Source: Anaeramoeba flamelloides
Lineage: Eukaryota > Metamonada > Anaeramoebidae
Direction of reading: 5' to 3'
Assembly: GCA_027625915.1 (NCBI GenBank)
Contig: JANTQA010000033.1
Coordinates: 5,518,001 to 5,582,000, forward strand
Length of the DNA: 64,000 nucleotides
Shown: positions 34,168-46,076 of the stretch, piece after piece
Layout: the number at the start of each line of letters is the position of its first letter
Position numbering within the stretch: position 1 is the stretch's first letter
Made by a program: the position numbers and the translations under genes
The notes under the pieces: generated by a model
What the model saw: only the letters and a program-made list of their open reading frames with translations
Databases searched by the model: none
Told to the model about the DNA's origin: nothing

Positions 34168-37100
34168 ATGAGTAGCTCCGACGAAGACGAGGTAATTAAA
34201 GACAAAAAATCTTTGGGCACATCCATTCCAACATGCCGTACTCCACTTCACGTTGTCGGTGTCCAACCCGAAACACCTGTTGCATGGTCAAAAAATGGGA
34301 TGTATCTTACATTTGTTTCAGGTATTCACTGTTTCCGTTTTAGTGTTCAAATTTTTCTTATTTAAGCAAGAAATAGCAACCACTAACAAAAAAATAACTA
34401 AGATTTCTTTTTTATGCTTAATCACAAACAACAACCTTTATTGGCTTCTTCATTTTGACTTTTTTCGTTTGGGATAATAGGAAATTACTCCATATTAATT
34501 GTTAAAAAAATTGAAAATAAACGCGGACAGCAAACCGTTCTTAACTTCCAAATCGCTGCAACACTCGAAGGACATACCAAGCCTGTCAGTTCTTTAATTT
34601 TCCACCCAACTCGGCCTATTCTTATTTCTGGTGGCTTTGAAGGGATCTTTATTTGGGATCTTGAAAACAGCACCTTAAAACAAAGAATTTCTCCAGACAA
34701 TTACCAAAACGCACACGAAGGAACAGTGGAGTGCTTTGAATTTCTCCAAGACGGAAAGTGTTTAATTACAGGATCTGCCGATTCTACTCTCAAAATTTGG
34801 GATATGAGAGGTAATTTTTAATTTTCTTTTTTTTCTCCAAATTTTTTTCTTTTTTTCATAAATTTTTCTTTTTTTTGGTTTATCAATATTAGTACACTTT
34901 AAAATTAACAGACTTTAAAAAAAAATTAACTTCAAAACATTTGATTTTTATAATTCGATCTGTTTTTTCTTTTTCAAAATTTTTTTTTTTTTTTATTTTT
35001 TTAATTTTTTTTTTTTTTTTGAACCAAAAAAGAAGAAAAAAAAATTTTTTTGTTCTTTTCCAACAAAACTTTTGATTTTTTTTGTTTCCTTCTCTCTTTA
35101 CATTCTTTTTCAAAATTTTTTCTATTGATTGATCTTTCATTACTCAGAAATTAAATGACTAATTTGTATGATCAATTTTGTTTTTATCCTACAAGATGAA
35201 ACACGTTCTTTAAAACCAATACAAAGTGAAGTCTACTAATAAATTCAAATATATCTCAAAAAATTTTTAGTTCAATTTCCATTTTCGTAAATCTTCGAAC
35301 TGTTTTCTTATCAAACAGTTTCTGACAAAGAATATTTTGAAATTCAACTAATTTTAAAGAGTTTCTTAACACTTAAGCCAATAGAATGATATACTCAAAA
35401 TGATTAAAAAAAGATTTAAAAAGAAAAGAAAAAAAAAATTGACAAATTCTTAATACCCTCAAACAAAATGACAGAGTTTCCAAAAATAGAATCTGTTAAA
35501 TCACAAAAATTTTAAATTTTGAATCATAAAGTTAAAATAATTCGAATGAAATTGGCTTTTGTTCATATTTTCCACTTGTTAAAGTCCCTTTTCGAATTAC
35601 TGTTAATTTCATAATAAAAAGATCAAAATTTTCATTTAGCTTTCCATAAAAAATATTCACTTTCAAAGAATTAAAAAATCATCAAGTTCCCAATTCTAAA
35701 AAGGGTGGAAATTAATAATTTAAGCTTCTTTAGAGATTTTAAAATTGAAATTTTACATGATTATCAAACAATCTTTTATTGGAAAGCTTAATGAAAATTT
35801 TGATCTTTTTATTTTGCAAATAACAGTAATCTTTAAAGAAGCTTAAAGGATTAAAATTGTTTATGAAATAGTAAACAGTTGAAAAATTACATTATTAATA
35901 AAATATTTTTTTGGAAAGCTGAATGAAAATTTTGTTCCATTTATTGAGAAACAAACAGTAATTTTTCAAAAACAACAAAAATTACTTTTGGCTACATGGA
36001 ATTAAAATAAGATTTTTTTATATTGAACCAGATCGCTATTTAAAAAAAAAAGAATTTTTTATGTTGTACCTAAACTCAATTAAAAAAAAAACAAGATTCT
36101 TTTAATTCCATTCTAAAATAAAAATTTTTTATTGAAAAGGAACAACACACAAAAACATCATAATTGTCGAAAAAATGATTAACACTAAAATATCAACAAG
36201 AAAAACCTCAAATATTTATTTTTTTGGTTAATTCGAAATTCTTTCAAATGTTTTTTAAAAATCTTTAATTTATTAGTAAAATTAGAGAATGATGGGATTC
36301 TATGAAAAAACCCAATTTAAACAAGAAATAAATTAAGACTTTTCATTGAAATACAAAAAGAATCATTTTGGTTCCATGGAATCAAAAATAGAATCATTTT
36401 TTTGTTTTTTTTTTTCGAAAAAGAATCAAAATGTAAACTCTGAAAATGAATCTTCCAACTAATAATTTTAATTTTTTAAATTTTTTTTTTTTTTTTAAAA
36501 AATATTAAAAAATTAGGTGAAAGAGTTGTTTGTATTGAAACTATTAATGCGCATAAAACTGCAATTCTGGTTCTTTCGTTTTGTCCAAGTAATTCACTTC
36601 TAGCGAGTTCTGGAAGGGATAGTGTTATTAAATTATGGAACGTTACAAAATTATTGAAATATTTTGGAAACCAAGAAGGAGACAAAAAAAATGACAAATC
36701 AGGTATTACTGTTGTTCAAGATCGAATTATTGAAGGACATCGTGGTGATATTGTGACTTTATCCTGGCAACAAGATGGCATTTATCTTTGGAGTGGTGCA
36801 AGAGATAACCAGGCCATGAAATGGAATATCAACACCAGATTGCAAGAGGAAACTATCAAAAGACATAAGGGGGATGTTAAGAAAGTTGTTTTAGTTAAAG
36901 GCGGAGCAGTTATTCTTACAGCTTCAGCAGACGGATATATCAAATCTTGGGAAATTCAAGCCAAACAAAATACAGATGAAGAGAATGTCCAAGAAGAAAG
37001 TAATATTAATGGCTTTGAAGATCAAATCGAAAATGAAGAACTGAAAAAATTATTGTCAAACACAAAGGATGTGAAAAAATTACTCCGAAAAGAAGATGTT

Positions 37101-39025
37101 AACAATGCAACTATCTTAAACAAATGCAAGGCACACGAAGAAGGTATATTTACTATGGCACCTTGTCCTGTTGCACCACTTATTGTGACAACTTCAAGAT
37201 ACAATTCAGTTAGAATTTGGGGTATTGGAAACGGATTCAAGTAAACAATTTTTTTTTTTATTTTTTATTTTAATATTAGTGATCAAACGTATTTATGTCT
37301 TAATATATGGAGATAATGCAATGCATTTTTTGAAATTTTTGTTTTGTTGAATATAAACACCTAAATTTGATTAGAATATTGTTAAAATTCAACTCTTGAT
37401 TTACTATTTTGGTTTAATAAACCTCCAGAATCTTTTGCTGAAAATTGAAAATAATAGAAATTTTTCAGCTTTTTTATTATTTTTTTAGTTACTAAAATCA
37501 AATTAATTTAAAGATCAGTCAAAAGGGGGTGGATAATATAGATTGTTTTTTTTGGGTAATCGGAACAAATATTGAAAAAATAAAAAAATATGGAAACTGT
37601 AGCGAAAGACATATATAACATATATGGATCTATATTTATTTATATACAAATATTATAAAACCGTTTCCTTTCATACTTTCTTTTACTTAGCATTTACTTC
37701 TAGACTTGCTCAATCACTTATTCTTTTTACCTTTCAACTTTGTATTATTTTATATTCTTTTTTTTTTTTCTTTTATTAAAAATTAAATGCATTCATCAAA
37801 AATTTCAAATTAAAATATTAAAAAAAAAAATAGAATGAATCTTATTCATGAATTTGTTGGACATCATGGATCCATTAATGACATTGAAATTGCAGAAGAA
37901 GGAGAAGGAGGAAATGAAAGAAATTCAATTTTCACATGCTCATTAGATTATACTATTCATCAATATGATGTTTTAACAATGTCTAGAATGCTAAAAATTG
38001 ATCTTGGCTGTTCAGTTAACACTATTAGTGTTCCCCCCGAAAAAAATATTCTCTACGCCGGCGGAACTAATTATAATATTCATGGGTTTGCATTAAACGA
38101 AACATCTGTCGAATCCGAAAATACAAATTTATGCATGCGAAGAGAAGTTGTTCGATTTATTGGACATGGTGGAAGAATCATCTTTTGTGCAGTTTCACCA
38201 AATGGCAATATGATGGCAAGTGCATCAAGCGATTTCAAATTGATTACATGGAAATTAAAAAACAAATGGAGACCCACTATTTGTAATAGGGGGCAATTAG
38301 ATAAGCATAAGGGAATCGACTTTTACCTTGAGCAGCCTTCCAAATTCCAAATCACACAAGATCAATATTTGGTTCCCGAAATTGTCAAACCAAAAAAAAA
38401 ATATGAAGCACATGAGGGAATTGTGCAACAGGTCGTCTTTGATCGAACAGGTGGCTATATGATCTCAACAGGTAATGATCACAAAATGATCATTTGGAAG
38501 GTTAAAGAAAAATCCGGCTCCATTTCAATCTTGGCAGAATATCAGGACGCACATGATGGCGCCATTTCAGGCGCATGCTGGTGTACCGATACCGTAAACG
38601 CAAAGCAATTTGCAACATGCTCATGGGATCGAACAGTCAAAATTTGGAACTTTGACACAAGAAGCAAAAAAATCACTGCAATCAAAACATTGGAATACCA
38701 TCTCGATAAGGTTAACGATATCGATGTTTCAGCTGACCAAAGTTTCCTCTTCTCTTGCTCTTCAGATTTCACAGTTAGATGCTATGAACTTACAAAGCCC
38801 TACAATTGTGTCGCAGTTTACTCCGTTCTTAGAGAGGGACCCCTCAATTGTATCCGCGTAGGTACAGATTCCTTCGTTACAGGATCTGAAAATGGTCTGA
38901 TTCGTATTTGGCCTTCATATATCGAACAATACTATGATATGTTCAAAGATGAAATCGGTGAATTTGAAAAAAAAAAATTGGCACTTCAACAACTTGAAGA
39001 AGATCACCAAAAGAAAAATAATTAA
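34168..39025 (+). CDS. WD40 double-propeller protein, four exons
   Basis: The exons I infer are 34168-34321, 34481-34810, 36517-37240 and 37834-39025, giving 799 aa. All introns are GT-AG (159, 1706 and 593 nt) and keep phase. Without the last splice, exon 3 would stop at 37242 and a second protein would start at 37835. The splice gives NGFK/MNLIHEFVGHHG, the expected continuation into a new WD blade. About 12-14 WD blades form two propellers; blade ends include IFIWDL, LKIWDM, IKLWNV, VRIWGI, MIIWKV, VKIWNF and LIRIW. An acidic loop lies at about residues 320-350. The N-terminus is a short acidic tail (MSSSDEDE). Such proteins are scaffolds; I cannot assign an orthologue. The C-terminus is a charged helix. 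Confidence 0.88.
34811..36516 (+). other. 1.7-kb intron of the WD40 gene, carrying repeat B
   Basis: The donor follows GATATGAGAG and the acceptor precedes GTGAAAGAG. It is ten times longer than most introns here. It contains long poly-T runs around 34980-35050 and the composite repeat B copy at 35597-35965. Confidence 0.8.
35597..35965. repeat. Repeat family B, copy 2 (inverted ends, duplicated right end)
   Basis: 35597-35650 and 35777-35830 are inverted repeats of about 53 bp: attactgtta at the left, taacagtaat at the right, with a shared core ataaaaagatcaaaatttt. A second version of the right end follows at 35880-35960 (ggaaagctgaatgaaaattt, ending in aaacagtaat). It is therefore an inverted-repeat element with a tandemly duplicated end, or two nested copies. 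Confidence 0.65.
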
Positions 39026-41864
39026 ATGAATTTAAAAATAGTTTTTTCCTTTCGAAATATTTTTATTTTATTTCTTTGATTCTTTATTTTTGAATTTTTC
39101 TTTTCTTTTTACTTTTATTTAATTTTCGAAAGAACAAATCTTTACCAAATTTCTTTTTTAAAAAATTTTAGTACTTATCAAAATTTTCGAAAAGTTGCTA
39201 TTTCTATTTTTCTTTTCTTTTTTTTTTTTTTATTTTTTTTACTTATTTATCATTTATTTTTATTTTATTTGTTTATTGAAACTCACCAAGATGGATGGTC
39301 TTTTAATCATTTTTATTTATTTATTTCTATTAATTTTTCATTATTAAAATATATTTCAATCTATATTTTTTTTTAAACATAAAATCTTTTTTTGTGAAAT
39401 TTTAAGAAAATAATTTTCGATAACTACAGATAAGAATGAGATTAGTTTCACAGAAAAGTTTAAGATAGTATTGGGGTTGCTGTGGAATGATTTTGAGAAT
39501 TCATTGTTTTATTCGACAAAGTTTGAAAATTTTCTGATCTTCTTATTTCCAATTCTAATTCAGTAAAATAAGATGTATTTTATTAGAAAATTTTCTTTAA
39601 ATATGATATATTAAGTTATTTTTGAGAGTTTAAACCAAAATTTTGGTTACTCTGTTTAATTGATAATAGTGAAATTTGTGAGTATCTCAATTAAAACCAA
39701 TTTTAAATGTATTTTCTTTCAAGGAAGCAAATTATTGTTTCAATAAAAACTAAAAAAAAAAAAGAGCTTGATAATTTGGGGACTGTTTGGAAAAGGAATA
39801 AATTCCATTTCTTTCTTAAAAACAATGTCTAAATTCAAAAAATTATTTTTTGCTCTCTTCGAAAAAAAAGTAATATCCTTTTTTTTAAAAAAAAAATTAT
39901 ATGATCTCTTTTTTTTGAAGAAAAAAGTTGAGAAAAGAAACAATTTATAAGATTTTGGATAGAAAAAAAATAAATAAATTATCTTTTTTGAATAAAAAAT
40001 AAAAATATTTTTTTTTACAACTCAGTCAAGTCAAGAATTTTTAGAGGAATGCTCAAAATACTTCATAGTTAAAAACACCAAGAAATGCATGTAGATTTTT
40101 AAGTTTGATGGTTTTCAAGAATTAGCTGAAGTGGGGAATAGAAGAGGAAATAGATATAATTGAAAGGATGGACAATCTAGTTTATTTCTGTAAAATTTAA
40201 ACCAAGTTTTATCTCCAAAGATGAAAATGCAAATTTTTAACTTCAAATTTTTTCAATAACCCCATTGGGGGAATGAGATCCTTTGAAGAACAAGTTATTC
40301 AAAGTTCCATTGAAAAATGGCAATTAGTTATTTTTTTATTTGTTTTTTTTTTGTGAGTTGTTTGAAAGGGAGAGATCTCGAGTTGAAAAAATAAATAGCA
40401 TCTCGTATTGTTTCGTTCGTCCAAAAATCACCTTGTTTATATTTATCATTTTCTTTCTCCTTCCAGACTCAAATAATGATATTGTAATAGTGTTATGTTT
40501 CAGGTGGAACCACTATCTTCATAATATTCCAAAAATCTCAAATTGAAAAATGAGTATTTCACTACAACAACCACTTTATTAATTTACCAAAATAGTCTTA
40601 AAATACTGTAATACAATCCCATTTAAATTGAGAAGCAAGATAAATCTAAATATTTACCAATTAGGGTCAAAAAATAATTATACATATATTTTAAAATGAA
40701 AAATTGAAGAAGGAAATTAGATACCTAAACAAAAAAAAATTAATAAAGAAATATTCTACAGCGAAAAAGAAAAATAACAATGATTTTCTTCCCTAAAAAT
40801 GAAAATTATTTCAAACACTATAAACAAATGACTCTAACTTTTGACGATCACATTATATTTAATTTTTAACAATTGTATTGCTTGAATTGTTCTAATACAT
40901 TCATCAATTAGACTAATTCTATCAACAGAAATGTTACTTTCTCTTTAATTTTAGGTTTTTTTATTATTTTTTTTTTGTTTTTTCAATACTTAAGGTTGCC
41001 AACGACCTTTTGAAAGATAAAAAGAACTCAATTTAATTTTTGATCCGAATTCACATTACCAAATCCCCAAAAAATTTGATATATTTTTATGTGAAAATTT
41101 TTTTTTGTTGTAATATTTTTATCTCAAAATTCAATTGTTAGTTTCAATGCGAATTGTTTGTCATTTTGTGGGTAAATTTTTAGTGGGAATATTACTCTAA
41201 CAATCTAAAATGAAGATTAAATAGACAAAAATTATTCAGTTTTTTTCTTTTAAAAATTTATTTTTCTCTTTATTATTTTGAAATGTGGATTTTTATGAAT
41301 TGTATTCAGCACTAAAAAATTTATAAGGTATAATATAAATTTTATCCGAAATAAAAAATAATAAATAATAATTCGAAAAGTTTTTCTATTTTTCGAAATT
41401 TTGATCCTTAAAGTGAAAAACGAAAACCTTCTTTACTTTGCAAAAATATTAAAAATAAATAATAGAAACTACTCAGAAATTTGGATAGGTCTCTAAAAAT
41501 TATTTTTAAGGATAACTTGTTTTTTTCTTAACTTTCTTTTTTCATTTTGAGACTTTGGGAAAGATTAATTTATTACATTTTTTCATTATTAAATCTTACT
41601 GAAGAAATATTTGTGAGAATTACCAACCACCAAAAAGTGATTAAAACACAAAAATATAAAAATTTTAAAAGAAATGTAGTCCTTAAAATTTTCTCTCAAA
41701 AAAAAAGAAGAATTAAAAAACTAAAATAATAGAAACATTCCATCCAAGTATCAAGTGTTTTACAATTTTTAAAAAGACAGGAAACTCTTTGTATTAAAAT
41801 AGTGTTACCTTATTACGTCACACTTTGAAACCATTTTTTCTCTTTTACAACAAATTTAATCCTT
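39026..41864. other. Gene-free spacer between WD40 and ferredoxin genes
   Basis: A T-rich 3' flank of the WD40 gene (39040-39380), then A/T-rich sequence with no convincing exon. Short open frames at 39740-39950, 40340-40546 and 41547-41729 have noncoding-like composition. The ferredoxin promoter presumably lies in the last few hundred bases; no element is recognisable. Confidence 0.6.
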
Positions 41865-42772
41865 ATGCTTTCCAATTTTACAAAGAATATCAATTGTTCT
41901 ATTTTTCAAAATCCATCTGGTCTTTGTGTACCAAAACGATTTTTAGAAGTATTTGTTGTTGACACAAAAGGAAACAAACACACAGTTCCATTTGAAGGTA
42001 ATTTACACTTTCCTTTCTTTTTATTTTAACAACCTGAGAAAATCCTTGGTTCGACTTTTTTTGTTTATTGTCTTTCTTTCTGGATCTTTCAAAACTTTTT
42101 TTAAACAATTAAATAGATGGGGACAATCTTTTCGAATCCATCCAAGAGTCTGGCTTAGATATTATTCATGGAAGCTGTAATGGGGTATATTTTTTTCTTA
42201 TTTGTTTTTTTTTGAATTATTTTATGCTTTGGGGTATCCAAATTAAAGAAACAAGAAAGCGATCACCATTATTTCATAAAAAGAAAAAGTTTTTAGTGTA
42301 AAGGTTAGAGAAAAATTCAGAACCGTTTTCTTTAGATGTCTTTTCAAAACACAATGTCATAAAAAAAAAATGATATAAAAAATTTTTTCATTTTTTCGGT
42401 TTTCGCGATCTTTTGCGTTACTCATCGATCAGATCACTCAAATGATCAGATCAGAAACAAAAAAGGAGATAAATATAAAAACACACAACAAAATTATTAC
42501 TGGTTGCTGATCTAACAATTTCTTTTTTAAATTTTTTTTTTTTTTGTAAAATTATTTTTTCTCCTTTTTATCAATAGGGAATTGCTTGTGGTGAATGTGT
42601 TACTTTAATTCCTGAAGACAGAAAAGAAGACGTCTCTGAACAGGAGGAAGATGAAGCTGATTGTTTAGAAGCAACTGGTAACAAAAGAAAAAATGCAAGA
42701 CTTGCTTGTGGTATGATTCTCGACGAAGACTCTGAAGGAATTGTTTTCACTATTGCCCCATTTGACAACTAA
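41865..42772 (+). CDS. Adrenodoxin-type [2Fe-2S] ferredoxin, three exons, probably organellar
   Basis: A one-electron carrier. The exons I infer are 41865-41997, 42117-42184 and 42578-42772, giving 131 aa; introns are GT-AG (119 and 393 nt) and phases agree. The cluster ligands fit the adrenodoxin pattern exactly: C-x5-C-x2-C-x36-C, in SCNGGIACGEC and ARLACG. The start MLSNFTKN plus a region to about residue 25 looks like a short organelle targeting peptide. The motif NARLAC and the acidic loop recall, from memory, the hydrogenosomal ferredoxin of Trichomonas, where the protein passes electrons from pyruvate:ferredoxin oxidoreductase to hydrogenase. A mitochondrial iron-sulfur assembly role is the alternative. 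An extra Cys lies in the acidic loop. Confidence 0.92.
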
Positions 42773-45700
42773 TGTCTTCAAACAAAAACTCGGAATTGAT
42801 TACTCAAATCTTGTCATCTCATTGAATAATTTTTCTTATTGGAATCTCTTTATTGTTTTAGTTTCTTTTTCAAATTCGAAAACAATCAATAGTAACCTAT
42901 TCTTAAATATTAAATAACCCAAAAGCACTAATTTTTTTTAATTTTTGTTTTTCAGAGAACCTCAAAAGTAATATTTAAAAAAGTTTGATCAAAAATACTT
43001 TACAAAAGTATCTATAAAACAGTTGAAAAACTTGAATAGAACTATTTTCAGTCCTCTATTAATAAAAGTTTTATTTTACACACTTTTTTAATAAGACTTT
43101 GATTATGTTTTTCTTTTGAGAATTTGGTAACTACAAAAGATTCATTAGATAAAAAAACAATTTTAACAAACTTGGAATCATTTTCGGTACTTTCTGAACT
43201 TTATCTTCATGATATATTTAAATAGAAGAGGATTTGAATTCAATCCTTTGGATAAAAGAAAGGATTTTAAAGATTGTTTGTTGAATGAAATTTCAAAGTA
43301 TTTCAAATTATTATTATTTGGGCTAATGAGGATATACTTTAAAACATTTTTTGATTTTAGAATCAACCAAGACAAATTTGAAAGATTTTTTTACATCAAA
43401 TTTTGAACAAATCCAAATTATTTCCAAGTAAATTTTGTTTGAGTCAAAGTGTTCCCAACATTTTTTTTTAAAATATCAATTATTTTTTTATAAATGACCT
43501 TTGAAGAACAAATAAGAAATAAGTGGAATAATAAAGATCAAAGAATTGTTGATATCGTCTGAAATAAAACTATTATTTCAATGGCTTTTCTTAAAAATTG
43601 AAAAAATACTAATACTTAGTCCCTCGTTGAGAAAAACAACAATATCTCATTTTGATTTTCTATTGAAAATCAAATAAAATCTCAATATTCATCAATACTA
43701 TGTTTATACAAGCATTTTATCTATTTCAATAGCATTTAGAATAACATTTTTTTTTTCCCAGTGACTCTGGATCTTGTAATTTATAAAAATTTTGCAAATG
43801 AATTTAGTTAAAAAAAAAAATGAAAAAAGAAGTGAAAATGTGATAAAATGATGAAATTTTGAAATTTACAAAAAATATTTTTATATCTATTCAAACTCTT
43901 TTACTTCTGTAATCTATTGATAATAACTGTACATCTTTTACTTTAAAATGGTTTATTATCGTTTACTTAGCATCAATAACGATTTTATTGACAATAAAGT
44001 AGAAGTCCCGAGTATTTGATAGAATTTCGATTTTCATAAAATTTGAAAAATTAATTCTATAAATAAAACCAATTTACAAATAAATGTACCAATTTTTTTT
44101 TTTTTATTTTTTTTTTTGATTTGATTTTTAGACGAAAAAACAAATATTTCTAGTGTATAGAACTGAAGATTAAAAAAGTAATTTTTTTATTATAATAGAT
44201 ATCTTCAATTTAAAAAAATATTTATTTTCAAAATTTGTTTTTTAATGGGTCAATGATTTTGAAATTGTGTTTATATAAATTTCTTCATTTATCATTAAAT
44301 AAAAAATTGAAAAAATAAAGTAAAATTAACAATAATCTGTCCAAACATCGATTTGAGAAACTAATGATAATTATACAACTAATCTTTTAAACTTTAATAT
44401 ATAATTAAAATAAATTAATCATAAAAATACATATTTTGGTAATATGTTCCAGACAGGATATAACAACCAGAACTTTTAATTTTGTACAAAAAAAAAAAAA
44501 AAAAAAATAGTAAAAGAAGGTTTATATTTAGATATATTATTTTTATCTTATAAGTTTCTAAATTGAACCAATATAATTTTATTTTAAAAAAAATTAAATT
44601 TAGCTATTAAAAAGTGGGTATATTTTCACAAAAAAGGGTATTTTTGGAGATACATAAAACCCTAAAGTTGAATTTTTAGCTATATCAAAAGTGTTGCAAT
44701 TTGGATAATATTTAAAATATTGTTTTTTCATTGATCATTTTTTCAATTTTAGCAGAATTTTATAAAATATTTTTCATTAAAAAAATTTAAAAAAAATTGA
44801 AAGTTTTTTTATATAAAGTTAAAATGTTATTTGCTTGATTTTTTTTTTTTTTTTTTTTTTTTTGAACATAAATTAAATATTATATTAATAATTATGGATA
44901 AATAAAAAAAAATTATTTATTTTGAATAAAAATCCCATATTTGTTTAGGAATTAAAAATATTCATAAATTTTGATTTCTATTTCTCCTTTTTTATTTAAC
45001 CAAAAGAATTTCTTATTAATAGATTATAAATATTAGTATCAACTTTTTGAGTGGTACCTCGTTGAATTATTTATTGTATATTTTTTTTTTTTAGTGAACT
45101 ACTTTTCCTTAATGAAACTCAGATTTCAGAATTGTATAAAAAAATAATAGTTCGAAGACTTTTTAGTGCTCACCCAGCTATCAGATAGAATCTACCTTAT
45201 AATTTAAATAAAAAGCAAGATAAAAAATAAAAAAAGAATGGTAATAAGAACTCAAAATGGTTTTTTTTTCCAACTACAAGAAAAATCTAAAAAGAAAAAT
45301 AGGAACCTTATTTTCAAGAATAGAGCCAAAATAAAAATTTACATCTCTTATTTGATGAATTAGAGTGTATGATAAAAAGTTCTTTAACTAAATTCAGCAG
45401 AAATTTTATCTACTTAAAGCACAGTGATCCAAAAAACTCCTTACTATAACACTAAACCCAAGGTTCATAATTAAAGTGTGGCTTTTTCTTCTGGTTACTC
45501 GAGATCATTTAAAAACACTGCCCAATAGTGTATAAAAGTTCAAATTAATTTTAAAGGTTAATTCCTTTATATTTGGAATAAATTTTGAATCATGAATTGA
45601 ATTAGTTGAAAAATTTTCGTAGTTACTCTAATCATTATTAATTTTCATTTTCACTTTTTTTAAACTTTTTTTGAAAGCATAAAAATTTTCCAATTTCATC

Positions 45701-46076
45701 CTTTCAAATTTTCAATTTCTTTGTTAATTCTTTAACTATATGAAACTAATACCCTATTCACTTATTTTTTAGTGTCTGTTTCTTCGATCCTTTTGTGTAT
45801 AGGTCTTCTAGAAAAAAGTAACATGACTTTTTATTTACAAACAGGGATTAAACTATTCTATAATGTTATTTAGTAAGTAGTTAGAAGGAAAATTTTGAAA
45901 TCTGAATTAAGAATTGAGGATGAATTTATCCAAGAACAAATTCGCCTCAAAAAACTGAAAAACAAATGATTTATGAACACAATGGAATTGCTAAATTTGA
46001 AAGGCACAAAATAAAGTCCAAACAAATAGAAATTATTTTTTCATTTTGTTTTACTTATTTTTTAACATCTATCAAA
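42773..46076. other. Gene-free spacer between ferredoxin and RhoGAP genes
   Basis: A/T-rich with long poly-A/T runs (44091-44118, 44487-44506, 44840-44862). No exon, RNA gene or inverted-repeat element was recognised. Overlapping open frames on opposite strands at 43178-43406 have noncoding-like composition. Confidence 0.55.

Noticed and set aside
39740-39950. Overlapping Phe/Lys-rich frames on both strands as a small gene.
   Set aside because: Both frames come from alternating poly-A and poly-T runs; neither looks coding.
43225-43250. Near-palindrome aggatttgaattcaatcct as an operator.
   Set aside because: Single short palindrome in a spacer with no gene close by; expected by chance.
45966-46076. 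Upstream in-frame ATG as the RhoGAP start.
   Set aside because: The 37 added residues read like translated leader, and the ATG at 46077 directly precedes a conserved-looking start.
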